Shown here one piece after another: positions 12,466-23,468 of a stretch of 64,000 bases of DNA. Each line of letters opens with the position of its first letter. The first letter of the stretch is position 1. A program made the translations under genes and the position numbers. The notes under the pieces are model-generated. The model was not told the DNA's origin and ran no database searches. It was given only the letters and a program-made list of their open reading frames with translations. This DNA comes from Nitrospira sp. (GTDB taxonomy: Bacteria; Nitrospirota; Nitrospiria; Nitrospirales; Nitrospiraceae), in NCBI GenBank assembly GCA_024330925.1, contig JANDJK010000001.1, positions 1-64,000 of the forward strand. The letters run 5' to 3'.

Positions 12466-12795
12466 GTGCAAGCTCTTCGAAAAAGTAGGATCAAAAAAGG
12501 AGATACCGTTGTTGTCATTGCCGGGCGAGAAAGAGGCAAGAGAGGGAAAGTTCTGTCTGTTGATCTGAAGACGGGTCGGGTCACTGTTGAGAAGCTCAAT
12601 ATCATCAAGCGGCACACCAAACCAAATCAAAAGCTCAAACAGGGAGGGATTCTTGAGCGCGAAGCTCCGCTTGCCCTTTCAAACGTCATGTTGTTATGTC
12701 CAGTGACGCAGAAACCAACGCGGGTGGGTATCCGTTGCTTGGAGGATGGTCGACGTGTCCGGTTCAGTAAGAAGTCAAACGAAGTGATCGAGTGA
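12466..12795 (+). CDS. rplX: 50S ribosomal protein L24
   Basis: [25 protein letters not shown]. Confidence 0.96.
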   Translation: MQALRKSRIKKGDTVVVIAGRERGKRGKVLSVDLKTGRVTVEKLNIIKRHTKPNQKLKQGGILEREAPLALSNVMLLCPVTQKPTRVGIRCLEDGRRVRFSKKSNEVIE

Positions 12796-12818
12796 ATCGA
12801 GTGAGTGGAGCAGGAAAT

Positions 12819-13469
12819 ATGGCAAAAGCGCAAAAGACCTCGATGGGGAAGCCGGCAAGCAAGCGGGTGCCCTCTCAGGAAAATCGTCCAACCATTCCTC
12901 TGGACGAAGCCAGCGAAGAGTCGAAATTCCGGCCTCGTCTCCTCGACATGTATCGCGAGAAGGTGGTGCCTGCTCTCATGAAAGAGTTTCACTACACAAA
13001 CATTATGCAGGTTCCTAAACTGGAGTGCATTGTCTTAAACGTTGGCATGGGAGAGGCGCTTCAAAATGTCAAATTGCTAGAAAGTGCCGTTGGTGAATTG
13101 GCTGCCATCACAGGGCAAAAACCAGTGGTGACGAGAGCGAAGAAGGCCATCGCTGGGTTCAAGCTGCGGAAAGGGTTACCTATTGGCGCCAAGGTGACTC
13201 TTCGGGGACGCCGGATGTATGAGTTTTTCGATCGTCTGGTTACGTTGGCCTTGCCCCGAATTCGGGATTTTCGGGGAGTCTCCCCTAAATCGTTTGACGG
13301 CCGAGGGAATTATACGTTGGGGTTGAAAGAGCAACTGATTTTCCCAGAGATTAAGTACGACGATGTTGCTTCGATTCATGGGATGGATGTCACCATTGTA
13401 ACGACGGCCAAGACCAATGAGGAAGGGAAGGCATTATTGAAACACTTGGGAATGCCGTTCCGTGCTTGA
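12819..13469 (+). CDS. rplE: 50S ribosomal protein L5 with N-terminal extension
   Basis: L5 core [40 protein letters not shown]...GMDVTI; ATG 12819 preferred over 12792. Confidence 0.95.
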   Translation: MAKAQKTSMGKPASKRVPSQENRPTIPLDEASEESKFRPRLLDMYREKVVPALMKEFHYTNIMQVPKLECIVLNVGMGEALQNVKLLESAVGELAAITGQKPVVTRAKKAIAGFKLRKGLPIGAKVTLRGRRMYEFFDRLVTLALPRIRDFRGVSPKSFDGRGNYTLGLKEQLIFPEIKYDDVASIHGMDVTIVTTAKTNEEGKALLKHLGMPFRA

Positions 13470-13558
13470 TGTGGCCAAGCTCGATACAGTGTTAATACTG
13501 AGGGAAGGGCAGCCAAGTCGTTGGATGTGTGAAGCTCGTAATAGGGGAGGGAGACGGT

Positions 13559-13744
13559 GTGGCAAGACTAGCGTTAATAAATAAAGCGGCTGCAGAGCCA
13601 AAATTCCCTTGTCGAAAATACAATCGATGTAGAGTATGTGGACGGGTGAGAGGGTATTTGCGACGATTTGAGATGTGCCGCATCTGTTTTCGGTTTCTGA
13701 GCTTGCGGGGAGAAATTCCCGGCGTTCGAAAATCCAGTTGGTAA
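13559..13744 (+). CDS. rpsN: 30S ribosomal protein S14 (four-cysteine type)
   Basis: GTG start; [61 protein letters not shown]; two CxxC motifs. Confidence 0.95.
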   Translation: MARLALINKAAAEPKFPCRKYNRCRVCGRVRGYLRRFEMCRICFRFLSLRGEIPGVRKSSW

Positions 13745-13806
13745 AAGAAGAGAGCGGTGAGAAGTGGGAGTGATTATCGATTGTCAGGAATAGCGAAGGA
13801 AGACCA

Positions 13807-14202
13807 ATGTTAACTGATCCGATCAGTGATCTGCTTGTCAGGTTGCGCAACGGTGCACAACGGGGACATGAAACAGTTGTTATCCCGGCTTCGAGATTGA
13901 AGCGTGCGATCTTGGAGATTTTGAAGAGAGAAGGTTATATCGACGGCATAGAGGTGACGACAAGTAATGGACATCCTGTTTTCGTCGTCAAGTTGCGTTA
14001 TATCGCTGAGGGGCGCCCCATGATTACGGGAATGGTACGGATCAGCAAGCCGGGGTGTCGTGTCTATGTGGGGAGTAGAGAGATTCCGAGGATCAAAAAT
14101 GGTGTTGGTCTCTCGATTCTTTCTACCTCCAAAGGTGTCATGACTGACCGAGAGTCGAGACAACAGAGGGTCGGGGGGGAAGTGCTCTGCGCTGTGTGGT
14201 AG
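13807..14202 (+). CDS. rpsH: 30S ribosomal protein S8
   Basis: MLTDPISDLLVRLRNG...VGLSILSTSKGVMTDRESRQQRVGGEVLCAVW. Confidence 0.97.
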   Translation: MLTDPISDLLVRLRNGAQRGHETVVIPASRLKRAILEILKREGYIDGIEVTTSNGHPVFVVKLRYIAEGRPMITGMVRISKPGCRVYVGSREIPRIKNGVGLSILSTSKGVMTDRESRQQRVGGEVLCAVW

Positions 14203-14241
14203 GAGGCGGAGAGCGGTGTAAGGCAAAGGGCACGAGGTATC

Positions 14242-14778
14242 ATGTCACGAATAGGAAAAAAACCGATCGCAATTCCCGGCGGGGTGGAAGTGAAAGTTGA
14301 AGGGGCGACGGTCTCCGTGAAGGGGCCCCTGGGAAAGTTGGACTGGTGCTTAACGCCGGGCATCTCAGTGGTGGTGGAGGATGGCAAGGTCGTTGTGAAT
14401 CGAGCGGGCGACGAGCGGGAACTGCGTGCACTTCACGGTCTAGTTCGTGCGGAATTGAATAACATGATGTACGGAGTGACTAAAGGGTACGAACGTTCCT
14501 TGGAAATTACGGGGGTTGGCTATAAGGCACAAATCCAGGGACGCACGATGAGTTTTAACGTCGGCTACATCAATCCAGTTCTGTACGAAATTCCAGCCGG
14601 TGTTGATGTGAAGGTGGACAAGCAGACGCTTATCACCGTTAAGGGAGTTGACAAGCGATTAGTTGGTCAAGTGGCGGCTGATTTGCGGGCGATCAAACCT
14701 CCCGATGTCTACAAACAGAAGGGCATTCGTTATTCGGGTGAGCGATTGAGAAAGAAAGAAGGTAAGACCGGGAAGTAG
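14242..14778 (+). CDS. rplF: 50S ribosomal protein L6
   Basis: MSRIGKKPIAIPGGVEVKVEGATVSVKGPLG...KPPDVYKQKGIRYSGE. Confidence 0.98.
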   Translation: MSRIGKKPIAIPGGVEVKVEGATVSVKGPLGKLDWCLTPGISVVVEDGKVVVNRAGDERELRALHGLVRAELNNMMYGVTKGYERSLEITGVGYKAQIQGRTMSFNVGYINPVLYEIPAGVDVKVDKQTLITVKGVDKRLVGQVAADLRAIKPPDVYKQKGIRYSGERLRKKEGKTGK

Positions 14779-14781
14779 AGG

Positions 14782-15153
14782 GTGAGCATGAATCGAGCGC
14801 AAAAAGTTGAACAGCTTGAGCGGCGGCGCAGACGGATTAGGAAGGTGATCGTTGGAACGGCAGAGCGACCTCGGCTCAACGTGTTTCGCAGCAATGCGCA
14901 CATTTACGCCCAAGTCATCAATGATCTAGAAGGCAAAACGCTGGCTGCGGCATCCACGCTGGACAAGTCATTGAGAACGTCGCTCAAGTCGACACAGAAT
15001 ATTGAAGCAGCCAAAGCGGTAGGAAAATTGGTGGCGGAGCGAGCCAAGGCTGTCAATGTCACGGCTGTAGTGTTTGATCGTGGAGGCAGGATATACCATG
15101 GCAGGATCAAAGCTCTTGCCGATGCCGCTCGTGAAGGGGGGCTCCACTTTTAG
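14782..15153 (+). CDS. rplR: 50S ribosomal protein L18
   Basis: [38 protein letters not shown]...[26 protein letters not shown]. Confidence 0.96.
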   Translation: MSMNRAQKVEQLERRRRRIRKVIVGTAERPRLNVFRSNAHIYAQVINDLEGKTLAAASTLDKSLRTSLKSTQNIEAAKAVGKLVAERAKAVNVTAVVFDRGGRIYHGRIKALADAAREGGLHF

Positions 15154-15219
15154 TGTGCATTGGAGTGTGAGGGAAGGGAGCTGTGCGCGGCCTGAATTCT
15201 GGACCAAGGGAGAAAAAGC

Positions 15220-15729
15220 GTGCGAGTTAATCCTGATGAACTAAGTCTTAAGGACAAAGTCGTTTTCATCAATCGTGTTGCCAAGGTAGTCAAGGGAGGA
15301 AAGCGGTTCAATTTCTGTGCGCTGGTCGTCGTTGGCGATGGTCATGGGTGGGTTGGGATCGGAAAGGGAAAGGCTGCGGAAGTGCCGGCGGCCATTTCGA
15401 AAGCCATTGAACAGGCCAAGAAGCACCTGATTCACGTGCCGCTTAAAGGCAACTCAATTCCCCATGAAGTGCATGGCCTTTTCGGAGGAGAACATGTGTT
15501 GCTCAAGCCAGCGGCCGAGGGAACAGGAATCATTGCCGGTGGCGCTGTTCGTGCGGTAGTGGAGTTGGTAGGTGCTCATAATGTCATTGCAAAGACATTG
15601 GGACGGGGCAATCCGTTTAACGTGGTTCGTGCGACGGTAAATGGTCTTATGCAGCTCAGAAGTCCCGAAGAGGTATTTCGTCTGCGGAGACGAGCGAATG
15701 AGCTGCAAGAAGAAGGGGCGGTGGTCTGA
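15220..15729 (+). CDS. rpsE: 30S ribosomal protein S5
   Basis: [45 protein letters not shown]. Confidence 0.98.
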   Translation: MRVNPDELSLKDKVVFINRVAKVVKGGKRFNFCALVVVGDGHGWVGIGKGKAAEVPAAISKAIEQAKKHLIHVPLKGNSIPHEVHGLFGGEHVLLKPAAEGTGIIAGGAVRAVVELVGAHNVIAKTLGRGNPFNVVRATVNGLMQLRSPEEVFRLRRRANELQEEGAVV

Positions 15730-15732
15730 AGT

Positions 15733-15951
15733 ATGGAAAGTGGAGCGACAACAAACGAGAGATATTCCGGCTCGCAGGGTGTGCGTGTGACGTTGAGACG
15801 TAGTCCAATTGGAACGCCTCAGCGCCACCGGCTGGTGCTGCGCAGTCTCGGTCTGCGGCGTATTCGACAAAGTGTGGTCCATCCTGATACACCTCAGGTC
15901 CGAGGGATGATTAGAAAAGTCAGCTACCTGGTGGAGGTAGGGAACGTATGA
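15733..15951 (+). CDS. rpmD: 50S ribosomal protein L30
   Basis: [53 protein letters not shown]. Confidence 0.93.
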   Translation: MESGATTNERYSGSQGVRVTLRRSPIGTPQRHRLVLRSLGLRRIRQSVVHPDTPQVRGMIRKVSYLVEVGNV

Positions 15952-16397
15952 AGCTTCATGAGCTGAGGCCCCCAAAAGGATCCAAGAGACGACCAAAACG
16001 TATCGGTCGTGGGCCGGGATCGGGGCATGGAAAAACCGCCACCAAAGGTCACAAGGGGTTGCTAGCGCGGTCGGGTGGTGGGAAGCGACCTGGTTTTGAG
16101 GGCGGACAGATGCCCTTGGTGCGGCGTCTTCCCAAGTTTGGTTTCTTCAATCCCTTCCGAACCGAGTACGCAATTGTCAACGTGAAAAGTTTGGAGTCAT
16201 TCACCGGAACGGAACCCATTACCCCGCAAATGTTGGTGGATGCGGGACTCGTGAAACGGAAGGCACTGCCGATCAAAATCCTCGGTCACGGCGAAATCAG
16301 CAAGCCGGTTGTTGTTCAAGCTCATAAGTTCAGCAAATCCGCGGCAGCCAAGATTCAGACGGCGGGGGGGAGAGTCGAGGTCATCGGCAGTGTTTGA
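15948..16397 (+). CDS. rplO: 50S ribosomal protein L15
   Basis: [37 protein letters not shown]. Confidence 0.97.
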   Translation: MKLHELRPPKGSKRRPKRIGRGPGSGHGKTATKGHKGLLARSGGGKRPGFEGGQMPLVRRLPKFGFFNPFRTEYAIVNVKSLESFTGTEPITPQMLVDAGLVKRKALPIKILGHGEISKPVVVQAHKFSKSAAAKIQTAGGRVEVIGSV

Positions 16398-17709
16398 GCG
16401 GCTCCTGACCAGTTTGCAAAACATTTTTAAAATTCCTGAGCTACGCACGCGCGTGCTGTTCACGCTCGGCATGCTCGTGGTGTATCGCATTGGCGCGCAC
16501 ATCCCCACGCCCGGTATCAATGGGGATGCGCTGGCTGAGTTTCTGCAGAAGCAAGGTGGTTCGCTTCTGGGGTTCTTGGACATTTTTTCCGGAGGCTCAC
16601 TGTCCAGACTGACAATTTTTGCGTTGGGCATCATGCCCTATATCAGCGCCTCCATCATTCTTCAGTTGTTGACAGTTGTTGTTCCGCATCTCTCCAAATT
16701 AGCTAAGGAAGGTGAGCGAGGACGGAAGAAAATCATTCAATATACTAGGTTTGGAACTATTGGTATTGCCTTGATCCAAGGATTTGGCATTGCGATCGGA
16801 CTTGAGCAAATGAACGAGGGCGCCTTTGTGCTCAATGCCGGATGGGGCTTTCGATTGATGACGGTCATCACCCTGACGGCGGGCACGGCTTTCCTCATGT
16901 GGCTTGGTGAACAAATTACTGAACGAGGAGTCGGCAATGGCATTTCCTTGATCATCTTTGCCGGTATTGTGGCGAGACTGCCGGCAGCGGTGGCGCAAAC
17001 ATTCGATTTGTACCGGGTTGGGCAGCTCAGCCTCATTTTGCTGGTGATGTTGGCGGTCTTGATGATCGCCGTGGTGGCGGCGATTGTCTTCCTGGAAAGC
17101 GGAAGACGAAAAATCCCGGTGCAATATGCTAAACGGATCATCGGACGGCGTGTGTATGGCGGGCAACACACACATATTCCTTTGAAGATCAACACGGCCG
17201 GTGTCATTCCGCCCATTTTTGCATCATCGATCATTGCCTTTCCCGCCACAATTGCTGGGTTTTTTGAAACTCCCTGGATCAAGGCGATTGGAACCCATTT
17301 GTCGCCAGGGTCGGTGGTGTACACGTTGATGTATGTAGGATTGATCATCTTCTTTTGTTTTTTCTATACCGCTGTTGTGTTGAACCCCGTGGACATGGCT
17401 GACAATATGAAGAAATATGGAGGATTCATCCCTGGTATTCGACCGGGGCAGCGCACCTCCGACTATATCTATAATGTGCTGACAAAGATCACCTTTGTGG
17501 GGGCGATTTATCTGGCGATCGTGTGCGTCATTCCCGAGCTGTTGATCTATAAGCTGAATGTTCCCTTTTATTTTGGAGGCACTTCGCTGCTCATCGTCAT
17601 TGGTGTTGGTTTAGATACCGCTCAGCAAATCGAATCGCACATGCTGATGCGCAATTATGAAGGATTCTTGGGGAAGGGGATGGCGCCGCTGAGGGGACGA
17701 AGCGGTTGA
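16390..17709 (+). CDS. secY: Preprotein translocase subunit SecY
   Basis: [46 protein letters not shown] start overlaps rplO stop. Confidence 0.96.
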   Translation: MFERLLTSLQNIFKIPELRTRVLFTLGMLVVYRIGAHIPTPGINGDALAEFLQKQGGSLLGFLDIFSGGSLSRLTIFALGIMPYISASIILQLLTVVVPHLSKLAKEGERGRKKIIQYTRFGTIGIALIQGFGIAIGLEQMNEGAFVLNAGWGFRLMTVITLTAGTAFLMWLGEQITERGVGNGISLIIFAGIVARLPAAVAQTFDLYRVGQLSLILLVMLAVLMIAVVAAIVFLESGRRKIPVQYAKRIIGRRVYGGQHTHIPLKINTAGVIPPIFASSIIAFPATIAGFFETPWIKAIGTHLSPGSVVYTLMYVGLIIFFCFFYTAVVLNPVDMADNMKKYGGFIPGIRPGQRTSDYIYNVLTKITFVGAIYLAIVCVIPELLIYKLNVPFYFGGTSLLIVIGVGLDTAQQIESHMLMRNYEGFLGKGMAPLRGRSG

Positions 17710-17716
17710 GAGAGCG

Positions 17717-18373
17717 ATGAACCTTGTATTTTTAGGTGCCCCCGGAGTGGGGAAAGGTACGCAGGCTGATCGGCTTGTGGCGCAATATGGAATGAGAAAA
17801 ATCTCCACAGGCGATTTGCTGAGGGAGGCGGTGCGGAATGGCACCGAGCTGGGGCAGCAAGCCAAAGCTTATATGGATCGAGGACAACTTGTTCCGGATG
17901 CAGTCGTGATTGGTTTGGTAAAAGAAACTTTGGCTAAAACCGGCGACGGATCCGGTTTTATTCTTGATGGATTTCCGAGAACGGTGCCTCAAGCTCAGGC
18001 TCTAGAGCACGTACTTGAGGAGCAAGGGATTCGGTTGCATGGTGTGATTAACTTTCGTCTTTCTCGAGAAGAGATTGTGAGGCGACTGAGCGGCCGTCGG
18101 AGCTGTCCGAACTGTCAGGCTACGTACCATGTTCAGTTTTCTCCCTCACGACAGGGAGAACAGTGCGATCGGTGTGGCGCGACGTTGGTTCAGCGCAGCG
18201 ACGATCGGCAAGATGCGATAGAAACACGATTGAAAGTGTACGAGGAGCAGACCGCTCCACTAATCAATTTTTATGAGAAGAAACAGATCTTGTCGCACCT
18301 TGAGAGTGAAGGGTCGGTCGATGCGGTCTATGAACGTCTCACCAAGGTGCTGGAGGCCTGCAGTGCCGCATGA
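17717..18373 (+). CDS. adk: Adenylate kinase (with four-Cys LID)
   Basis: MNLVFLGAPGVGKGTQADRL; LID CPNCQATYH...CDRCGATLVQRSDD. Confidence 0.97.
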   Translation: MNLVFLGAPGVGKGTQADRLVAQYGMRKISTGDLLREAVRNGTELGQQAKAYMDRGQLVPDAVVIGLVKETLAKTGDGSGFILDGFPRTVPQAQALEHVLEEQGIRLHGVINFRLSREEIVRRLSGRRSCPNCQATYHVQFSPSRQGEQCDRCGATLVQRSDDRQDAIETRLKVYEEQTAPLINFYEKKQILSHLESEGSVDAVYERLTKVLEACSAA

Positions 18374-19140
18374 TCATTCTCAAAACGCCTGCTGAAATTG
18401 AGATTATGGCACAGGCGTCGAGGGTCGTTGCCGAGGTCTTACAAATATTGGAAAATGCCATCTGTCCCGGAATCAGCACGGAAGAATTGGATCAGCTTGC
18501 CGAGCGGGAGATCCGGGCGAGGGGGGCTCTTCCCGCCTTTAAGGGATACCGCAATTATCCCAAGACGCTCTGTGCTTCGGTTAATGAGCAGGTTGTTCAT
18601 GGGATTCCTTCAAAGCGGAGGTTAAAAGAAGGCGATATTGTTGGTTTGGATCTGGGGGCAATTGTCGGGGGATTTTATGGAGATGCGGCAGTGACTGTGC
18701 CTGTTGGTCGCGTGTCGGACGAAGCAATGCGGCTTATTCGGATCACTGAAGAGGCGCTGTATTTGGGGATTGAACAAGCAGTGGTTGGTAACCGAATCTC
18801 CGACATTTCTCATGCGGTTCAGCGTCATGTAGAAGCAGCCGGCTATTCTGTGGTGACGGAGTTCGTGGGGCATGGAGTTGGCAGACAATTGCACGAAGAG
18901 CCTCAAGTGCCGAATTACGGGAAGCCAGGGCAAGGGCCTCGATTACAGAGCGGCATGGTATTGGCGATCGAACCGATGGTCAATATGGGGAAGAGTGCGG
19001 TGCGCATCCTTGAAGATCGGTGGACAGCGGTAACGGTGGATGGGAGTTGGTCTGCTCATTTTGAGCATACGATCGCAGTCCAGCCAAGTGGACCGCCCAG
19101 GATTTTAAGCCACCGTCTCCAAATGGCTGTCCAGCAGTAA
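18370..19140 (+). CDS. map: Methionine aminopeptidase type I
   Basis: MIILKTPAEIEIMAQASRVVAEVL...VGLDLGAIVGGFYGDAAVTVPVG...FVGHGVGRQLHEEPQVPNYG. Confidence 0.97.
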   Translation: MIILKTPAEIEIMAQASRVVAEVLQILENAICPGISTEELDQLAEREIRARGALPAFKGYRNYPKTLCASVNEQVVHGIPSKRRLKEGDIVGLDLGAIVGGFYGDAAVTVPVGRVSDEAMRLIRITEEALYLGIEQAVVGNRISDISHAVQRHVEAAGYSVVTEFVGHGVGRQLHEEPQVPNYGKPGQGPRLQSGMVLAIEPMVNMGKSAVRILEDRWTAVTVDGSWSAHFEHTIAVQPSGPPRILSHRLQMAVQQ

Positions 19141-19155
19141 TACGATAGAGAATCC

Positions 19156-19374
19156 GTGGGTAAGGAAGACGTTATCGAAGTTCAAGGCACTGTGGCGGAG
19201 ACACTCCCCAACGCGATGTTTCGTGTGAAACTCGACAATGGGCATGTGATCTTGGCACACATATCAGGGAAAATGCGGATGAATTTTATTCGCATTCTGC
19301 CTGGGGATAAGGTGACGGTGGAGATGTCGCCCTATGATTTGACGAGAGGGCGCATTACGTATCGTTTCAAATAG
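19156..19374 (+). CDS. infA: Translation initiation factor IF-1
   Basis: [68 protein letters not shown]. Confidence 0.97.
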   Translation: MGKEDVIEVQGTVAETLPNAMFRVKLDNGHVILAHISGKMRMNFIRILPGDKVTVEMSPYDLTRGRITYRFK

Positions 19375-19391
19375 CGGGGCATCGAATAGTC

Positions 19392-19505
19392 ATGAAGGTT
19401 AAGTCGTCAGTAAAACCTATTTGCGCTAAATGCAGAGTCGTGCGTAGGCGAGGAGTGGTGCGGGTTCTCTGTGAAAACCCACGCCACAAACAGAGGCAAG
19501 GGTAG
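19392..19505 (+). CDS. rpmJ: 50S ribosomal protein L36 (absent from supplied ORF track)
   Basis: 37 codons [37 protein letters not shown]; position between infA and rpsM. Confidence 0.95.
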   Translation: MKVKSSVKPICAKCRVVRRRGVVRVLCENPRHKQRQG

Positions 19506-19654
19506 GGACGTCGTCTCTCCTAGCACGTTGCATATTGGGGACGTTGGCTGAAGGGTGGATGTGCGTCTACGCAGTCACGTAAGGACATTGTCTCGTATAG
19601 CCGTGACCCTCATGATTATGAAAATCGGCCGACGATCGATTGAAGGGAGACAAG

Positions 19655-20044
19655 ATGGCACGTATTGCAGGTGTTGATCTACCAAGGGGGAAACGAATCG
19701 ATGTGGGGTTGACGTACATTTATGGGATCGGACGGGCCTCCGCACAAAAAATTTTGCAAGCGGCCGGTGTCGATGGGGCCATCAGGGTGAAAGATCTGAG
19801 CGAAGACCATATCGTCAAGCTCCGCGAGATTATTGAACGGGATTATCGAGTGGAAGGCGATCTTCGAAAAGAGGTCGCTATGAACATCAAGCGGCTGATT
19901 GACACGGGGACCTACCGGGGGTTGCGTCACCGGAAGGGGTTGCCTGTGCGAGGGCAGCGGACGAAAACCAATGCTCGGACGCGGAAGGGAAGACGGCCTG
20001 GAGTGGGTAGCAAGCCCAAGCCAACCAAAACAAAAACTGCATAA
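19655..20044 (+). CDS. rpsM: 30S ribosomal protein S13
   Basis: [27 protein letters not shown]...[28 protein letters not shown]. Confidence 0.97.
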   Translation: MARIAGVDLPRGKRIDVGLTYIYGIGRASAQKILQAAGVDGAIRVKDLSEDHIVKLREIIERDYRVEGDLRKEVAMNIKRLIDTGTYRGLRHRKGLPVRGQRTKTNARTRKGRRPGVGSKPKPTKTKTA

Positions 20045-20083
20045 GAACTCGCCGCGACGGGGCAGACTGGTGGAGGGAAAGGC

Positions 20084-20467
20084 ATGAGTGTCAAAAAGGG
20101 CAAAAAGAAGGAACGCCGGATCGTTCAAAGTGGAATCGCGCATGTGCAGGCCTCGTTCAACAACACGATCGTGACCATTACCGATATGAGTGGCAACACG
20201 GTTGTATGGGCGAGCGCAGGCAATCAAGGATTCAAAGGGTCGAGAAAGAGTACCCCCTTTGCTGCACAACGGGCTGGTGAGGCGGCTGCTCGAAAGGCTA
20301 TGGAATGTGGGATGCGGCAGGTTGATGTGTATGTCAATGGGCCAGGGTCTGGTCGAGAGTCGGCGATTCGGTCATTGCAAGCTGCTGGGTTGCGAATCAA
20401 TCTGATTCGAGATGTGACCCCGATTCCCCACAATGGCTGTCGGCCACCTAAACGGCGGCGTGTGTAG
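20084..20467 (+). CDS. rpsK: 30S ribosomal protein S11
   Basis: [46 protein letters not shown]. Confidence 0.98.
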   Translation: MSVKKGKKKERRIVQSGIAHVQASFNNTIVTITDMSGNTVVWASAGNQGFKGSRKSTPFAAQRAGEAAARKAMECGMRQVDVYVNGPGSGRESAIRSLQAAGLRINLIRDVTPIPHNGCRPPKRRRV

Positions 20468-20546
20468 TACCGCTCTGGTGGTTTGGCCTGTGGCAGGGAT
20501 CGGTATAGGGTTGGTGTGATGATTGGGATATAACGAGGAGGGGAGA

Positions 20547-21173
20547 GTGGCAAAGTATCGCGGTCCTGTGTGTCGCCTGTGTCGACGAGAGGGAGAAAAG
20601 TTGTTTCTCAAGGGCGCGCGTTGCATGACAGAAAAATGTGCCATCGAAAGGAGGAGCTACCCGCCGGGGCAACATGGACAGGGGAGGCAGCGGACGTCCG
20701 ATTACAGTGTGCAGTTGCGGGAAAAGCAGAAGCTGCGGCGAATCTACGGCTTGCAGGAAAGGCAATTTCGGGGAATCTTTCGGAGAGCCGCGCGACAGGT
20801 GGGGGTAACGGGCGCCGCGTTGTTGCGTTTACTGGAATGTCGTCTGGATAACGTGGCGTATCGGCTGGGGTTTGGTGTTTCACGGAAACAGGCTCGGCAG
20901 ATGATCAATCATGGGCATCTCCTGGTTAATGGGAAAACGGTGACGGTGCCTGGAGCCTTCGTGAAGGTTGGTGACGTGATCGAGGTCTGTGAACGAAGTC
21001 GCAAGCTCGCCGTGATTCAAGAGGCCTTGGATGCCGTTGAGAGCCGAGGGATTCCTGATTGGCTTGAGCTGGATAAAGAAGCCTTCAAGGGGATTGTTCG
21101 TGCCTTGCCAGCCAAAGAACAAATTGCGTTGCCCGTCAACGAGCAATTGGTTGTGGAGTTGTACTCCCGGTGA
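20547..21173 (+). CDS. rpsD: 30S ribosomal protein S4
   Basis: GTG start; VAKYRGPVCRLCRREGEKLFLKG...RRSYPPGQHGQGRQRTSDYSVQLREKQKLRRIYG. Confidence 0.97.
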   Translation: MAKYRGPVCRLCRREGEKLFLKGARCMTEKCAIERRSYPPGQHGQGRQRTSDYSVQLREKQKLRRIYGLQERQFRGIFRRAARQVGVTGAALLRLLECRLDNVAYRLGFGVSRKQARQMINHGHLLVNGKTVTVPGAFVKVGDVIEVCERSRKLAVIQEALDAVESRGIPDWLELDKEAFKGIVRALPAKEQIALPVNEQLVVELYSR

Positions 21174-21268
21174 CCAGCCAGTCAAAGAGGCTCGGCCAAG
21201 CACACGGTGAGCCGCGTTAGTGTCCCACCACCGGTTGATGATAGGAGGTTAAGGGAAGGGGAGGGATT

Positions 21269-22270
21269 ATGATCAAGGCGATGAAAGACTTTCAAATCCC
21301 CCTGCGGGTGGAAGTCGATAAAGATACACTGTCGCCGACGTATGGTCGGTTTACTGCCGAAGCATTTGAACGTGGTTTTGGGACCACGATTGGCAATGCC
21401 TTGCGGCGGGTGTTGTTGTCGTCCCTCACGGGCGCTGCTGTGACAACGGTCAAAATTGAAGGCGTTGTTCATGAGTTTTCGACGATTCCTGGTGTGACGG
21501 AGGATGTGACCGCGATCATCTTGAATATTAAGAGCCTCAGGTTAGCGCTGCATACAGAGAAGCCCAAAACAATTCGTTTGAGAAAGACAGGGCCTGGTGA
21601 AGCAAAGGGGTCTGATATTATTCATGATGCGGATGTAACCATTCTCACGCCGGACCTGCACATTGCAACGTTAGACAAAGACGCGACGCTGGATATTGAA
21701 ATGACCGTTAAGCACGGACGCGGGTATGTGCCGGCGGAACGCAACAAGGAAGAGGGGTTACCTATTGGGGTTATTGCTATTGATTCTATCTTTACACCGA
21801 TCAAGCGCGTCAACTTCCAAGTTGAGAATGCTCGGGTAGGGCGCATGACCGACTACGACAAGCTGACCATGGAGATTTGGACGGATGCCACCATTTCTCC
21901 CCGCGATGCACTGTCAACGGCTGCGAGTATCCTGCGCGAGCACCTGGATATTTTTATCCATCCTGAGGAACGTGGTGAACGCAAGGTTGAACCAGAGCGC
22001 GAAGAGGCGCAACGTGAGATCAACAAGCATCTATCTCGTAGCGTTAATGAGTTGGAATTGTCCGTGCGGGCTGCCAATTGTCTAAAGAATGCCAACATTA
22101 AGACTATTGGGGACCTTGTCCAGAAAACCGAAAGTGAAATGCTGAGGACTAAGAATTTTGGGAAAAAGTCCCTCAATGAAATTAAAGAGATTTTGGCAGA
22201 AATGGGGCTGTCACTCGGCACGAAATTGGAGACGTTGCAGACCCCCACTGGGGGAACAAAGTCAGAGTAA
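21269..22270 (+). CDS. rpoA: DNA-directed RNA polymerase subunit alpha
   Basis: [27 protein letters not shown]-terminal [28 protein letters not shown]. Confidence 0.98.
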   Translation: MIKAMKDFQIPLRVEVDKDTLSPTYGRFTAEAFERGFGTTIGNALRRVLLSSLTGAAVTTVKIEGVVHEFSTIPGVTEDVTAIILNIKSLRLALHTEKPKTIRLRKTGPGEAKGSDIIHDADVTILTPDLHIATLDKDATLDIEMTVKHGRGYVPAERNKEEGLPIGVIAIDSIFTPIKRVNFQVENARVGRMTDYDKLTMEIWTDATISPRDALSTAASILREHLDIFIHPEERGERKVEPEREEAQREINKHLSRSVNELELSVRAANCLKNANIKTIGDLVQKTESEMLRTKNFGKKSLNEIKEILAEMGLSLGTKLETLQTPTGGTKSE

Positions 22271-22296
22271 ATTAAGAAGAAGGTAAAGGGACTACC

Positions 22297-22728
22297 GTGC
22301 GACATAGGAAAAAAGGCCGACAACTCGGAAGAAAAACCAAACATCGATGGGCGTTGTTCCGCAGTCTCGTGACGTCGTTACTCGATCACGAGCGCATTGA
22401 AACGACGGAGGCAAAAGCCAAGGAAGTTCGTGGGTTTACCGATCGGATGATCACGTTGGGGAAAGAGGGAACGCTGCCAGCTCGGCGGCGCGCACTTGGA
22501 TTTTTGCGCAGTAAAGCCATTGTGTCGAAGCTGTTCGAAGAGGTTGCACCGCGCTTTAAGGATCGGCCGGGCGGCTACACTCGCCTGATCAAGACTCGCC
22601 GCCGAGTAGGGGACGGAGGCAGAATGGTGGCTATCGAACTTGTTGATCGGCCCGAGACGGCTGTGCGCAAGAAGTCTACCACGAGCACGGCACAACCATC
22701 TGTGTCAGAAGGACAAAAAGCCAGCTAA
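22297..22728 (+). CDS. rplQ: 50S ribosomal protein L17
   Basis: MRHRKKGRQLGRKTKHRWALFRSLVTSLLDHERIETTEAKAKE. Confidence 0.97.
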   Translation: MRHRKKGRQLGRKTKHRWALFRSLVTSLLDHERIETTEAKAKEVRGFTDRMITLGKEGTLPARRRALGFLRSKAIVSKLFEEVAPRFKDRPGGYTRLIKTRRRVGDGGRMVAIELVDRPETAVRKKSTTSTAQPSVSEGQKAS

Positions 22729-22775
22729 CCCATCGTTTGCTTGGAGCCGTAAAAAAGTCTTCGCTTTCAGTCAGG

Positions 22776-22817
22776 CGCCCCTTCGGTCTGCGACCGAAGG
22801 GGCGTTTCTGTCTCTTC
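22776..22817 (+). terminator. Rho-independent terminator after the alpha operon
   Basis: CGCCCCTTCGGTC-tgc-GACCGAAGGGGCG, perfect 13-bp stem, followed by TTTCTGTCTCTTCT. Confidence 0.85.
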
Positions 22818-22827
22818 TGGCGAGACG

Positions 22828-22856
22828 TTTACTTGCTTTCCCTCGCATGCTACGAT
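22828..22856 (+). promoter_or_regulatory. Candidate sigma70-type promoter for lptC
   Basis: TTTACT-17nt-TACGAT between terminator and lptC; weak consensus. Confidence 0.3.
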
Positions 22857-22895
22857 CATGCCTGATTAGCAGTTGTATGGTGTGGTGGAGAACGC

Positions 22896-23468
22896 ATGTG
22901 GAAACAGGTATCTAGAAATATATTGCTGGCGATCAGTGGGACGCTGTCCTTGTTTCTTGTTTATATACTTGCCAGAAACGCAGGGTCGGTGCCCACCGGA
23001 GGAAAGCTTGTGCCTGAGCCCCTGGAACAGGCCGATGCCAAGCTCTCGGAATTTGTGTTCACTCAGTCCAACAAAGACGAAATCGAATGGAAAATTGCGG
23101 CTAAGCAGGCTTGGTTGTTTGAGGGTGCACAACAAGCCCATCTGAAGGATGTGACCGTGATACTGTATGGGCGGGAAGGCAAGGAATTTAGCGTAACGGG
23201 CGAAGAGGGGACCGTTGACATAGCGACCAAATCGTTTTCGTTGTTCAATAAAGAGGTTCCTCTTGTGGTCGAAACGAAGGATGGATATACAATTTATACA
23301 AATCATGTCACATGGAACAATGAAAGAAAGGAAGTGGCCACAAAGGATCCTGTGCGGATTGTCGGTCGTGGTGTCGAGGTGACGGGACGGGGATTTTTAG
23401 TGCGGTTGACCTCGGAGGAATTTGAGGTATTTGAAGATGTTTGTGTTGCGCTTGTTCCTGTTTCTTAG
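22896..23468 (+). CDS. lptC: LPS export protein LptC-like
   Basis: N-terminal hydrophobic segment, followed by KDEIEWKIAAKQAWLFEGAQQAHLKDVTVILYGREGKEFSVTGEEGTVD; adjacent lptA/lptB. Confidence 0.82.
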   Translation: MWKQVSRNILLAISGTLSLFLVYILARNAGSVPTGGKLVPEPLEQADAKLSEFVFTQSNKDEIEWKIAAKQAWLFEGAQQAHLKDVTVILYGREGKEFSVTGEEGTVDIATKSFSLFNKEVPLVVETKDGYTIYTNHVTWNNERKEVATKDPVRIVGRGVEVTGRGFLVRLTSEEFEVFEDVCVALVPVS

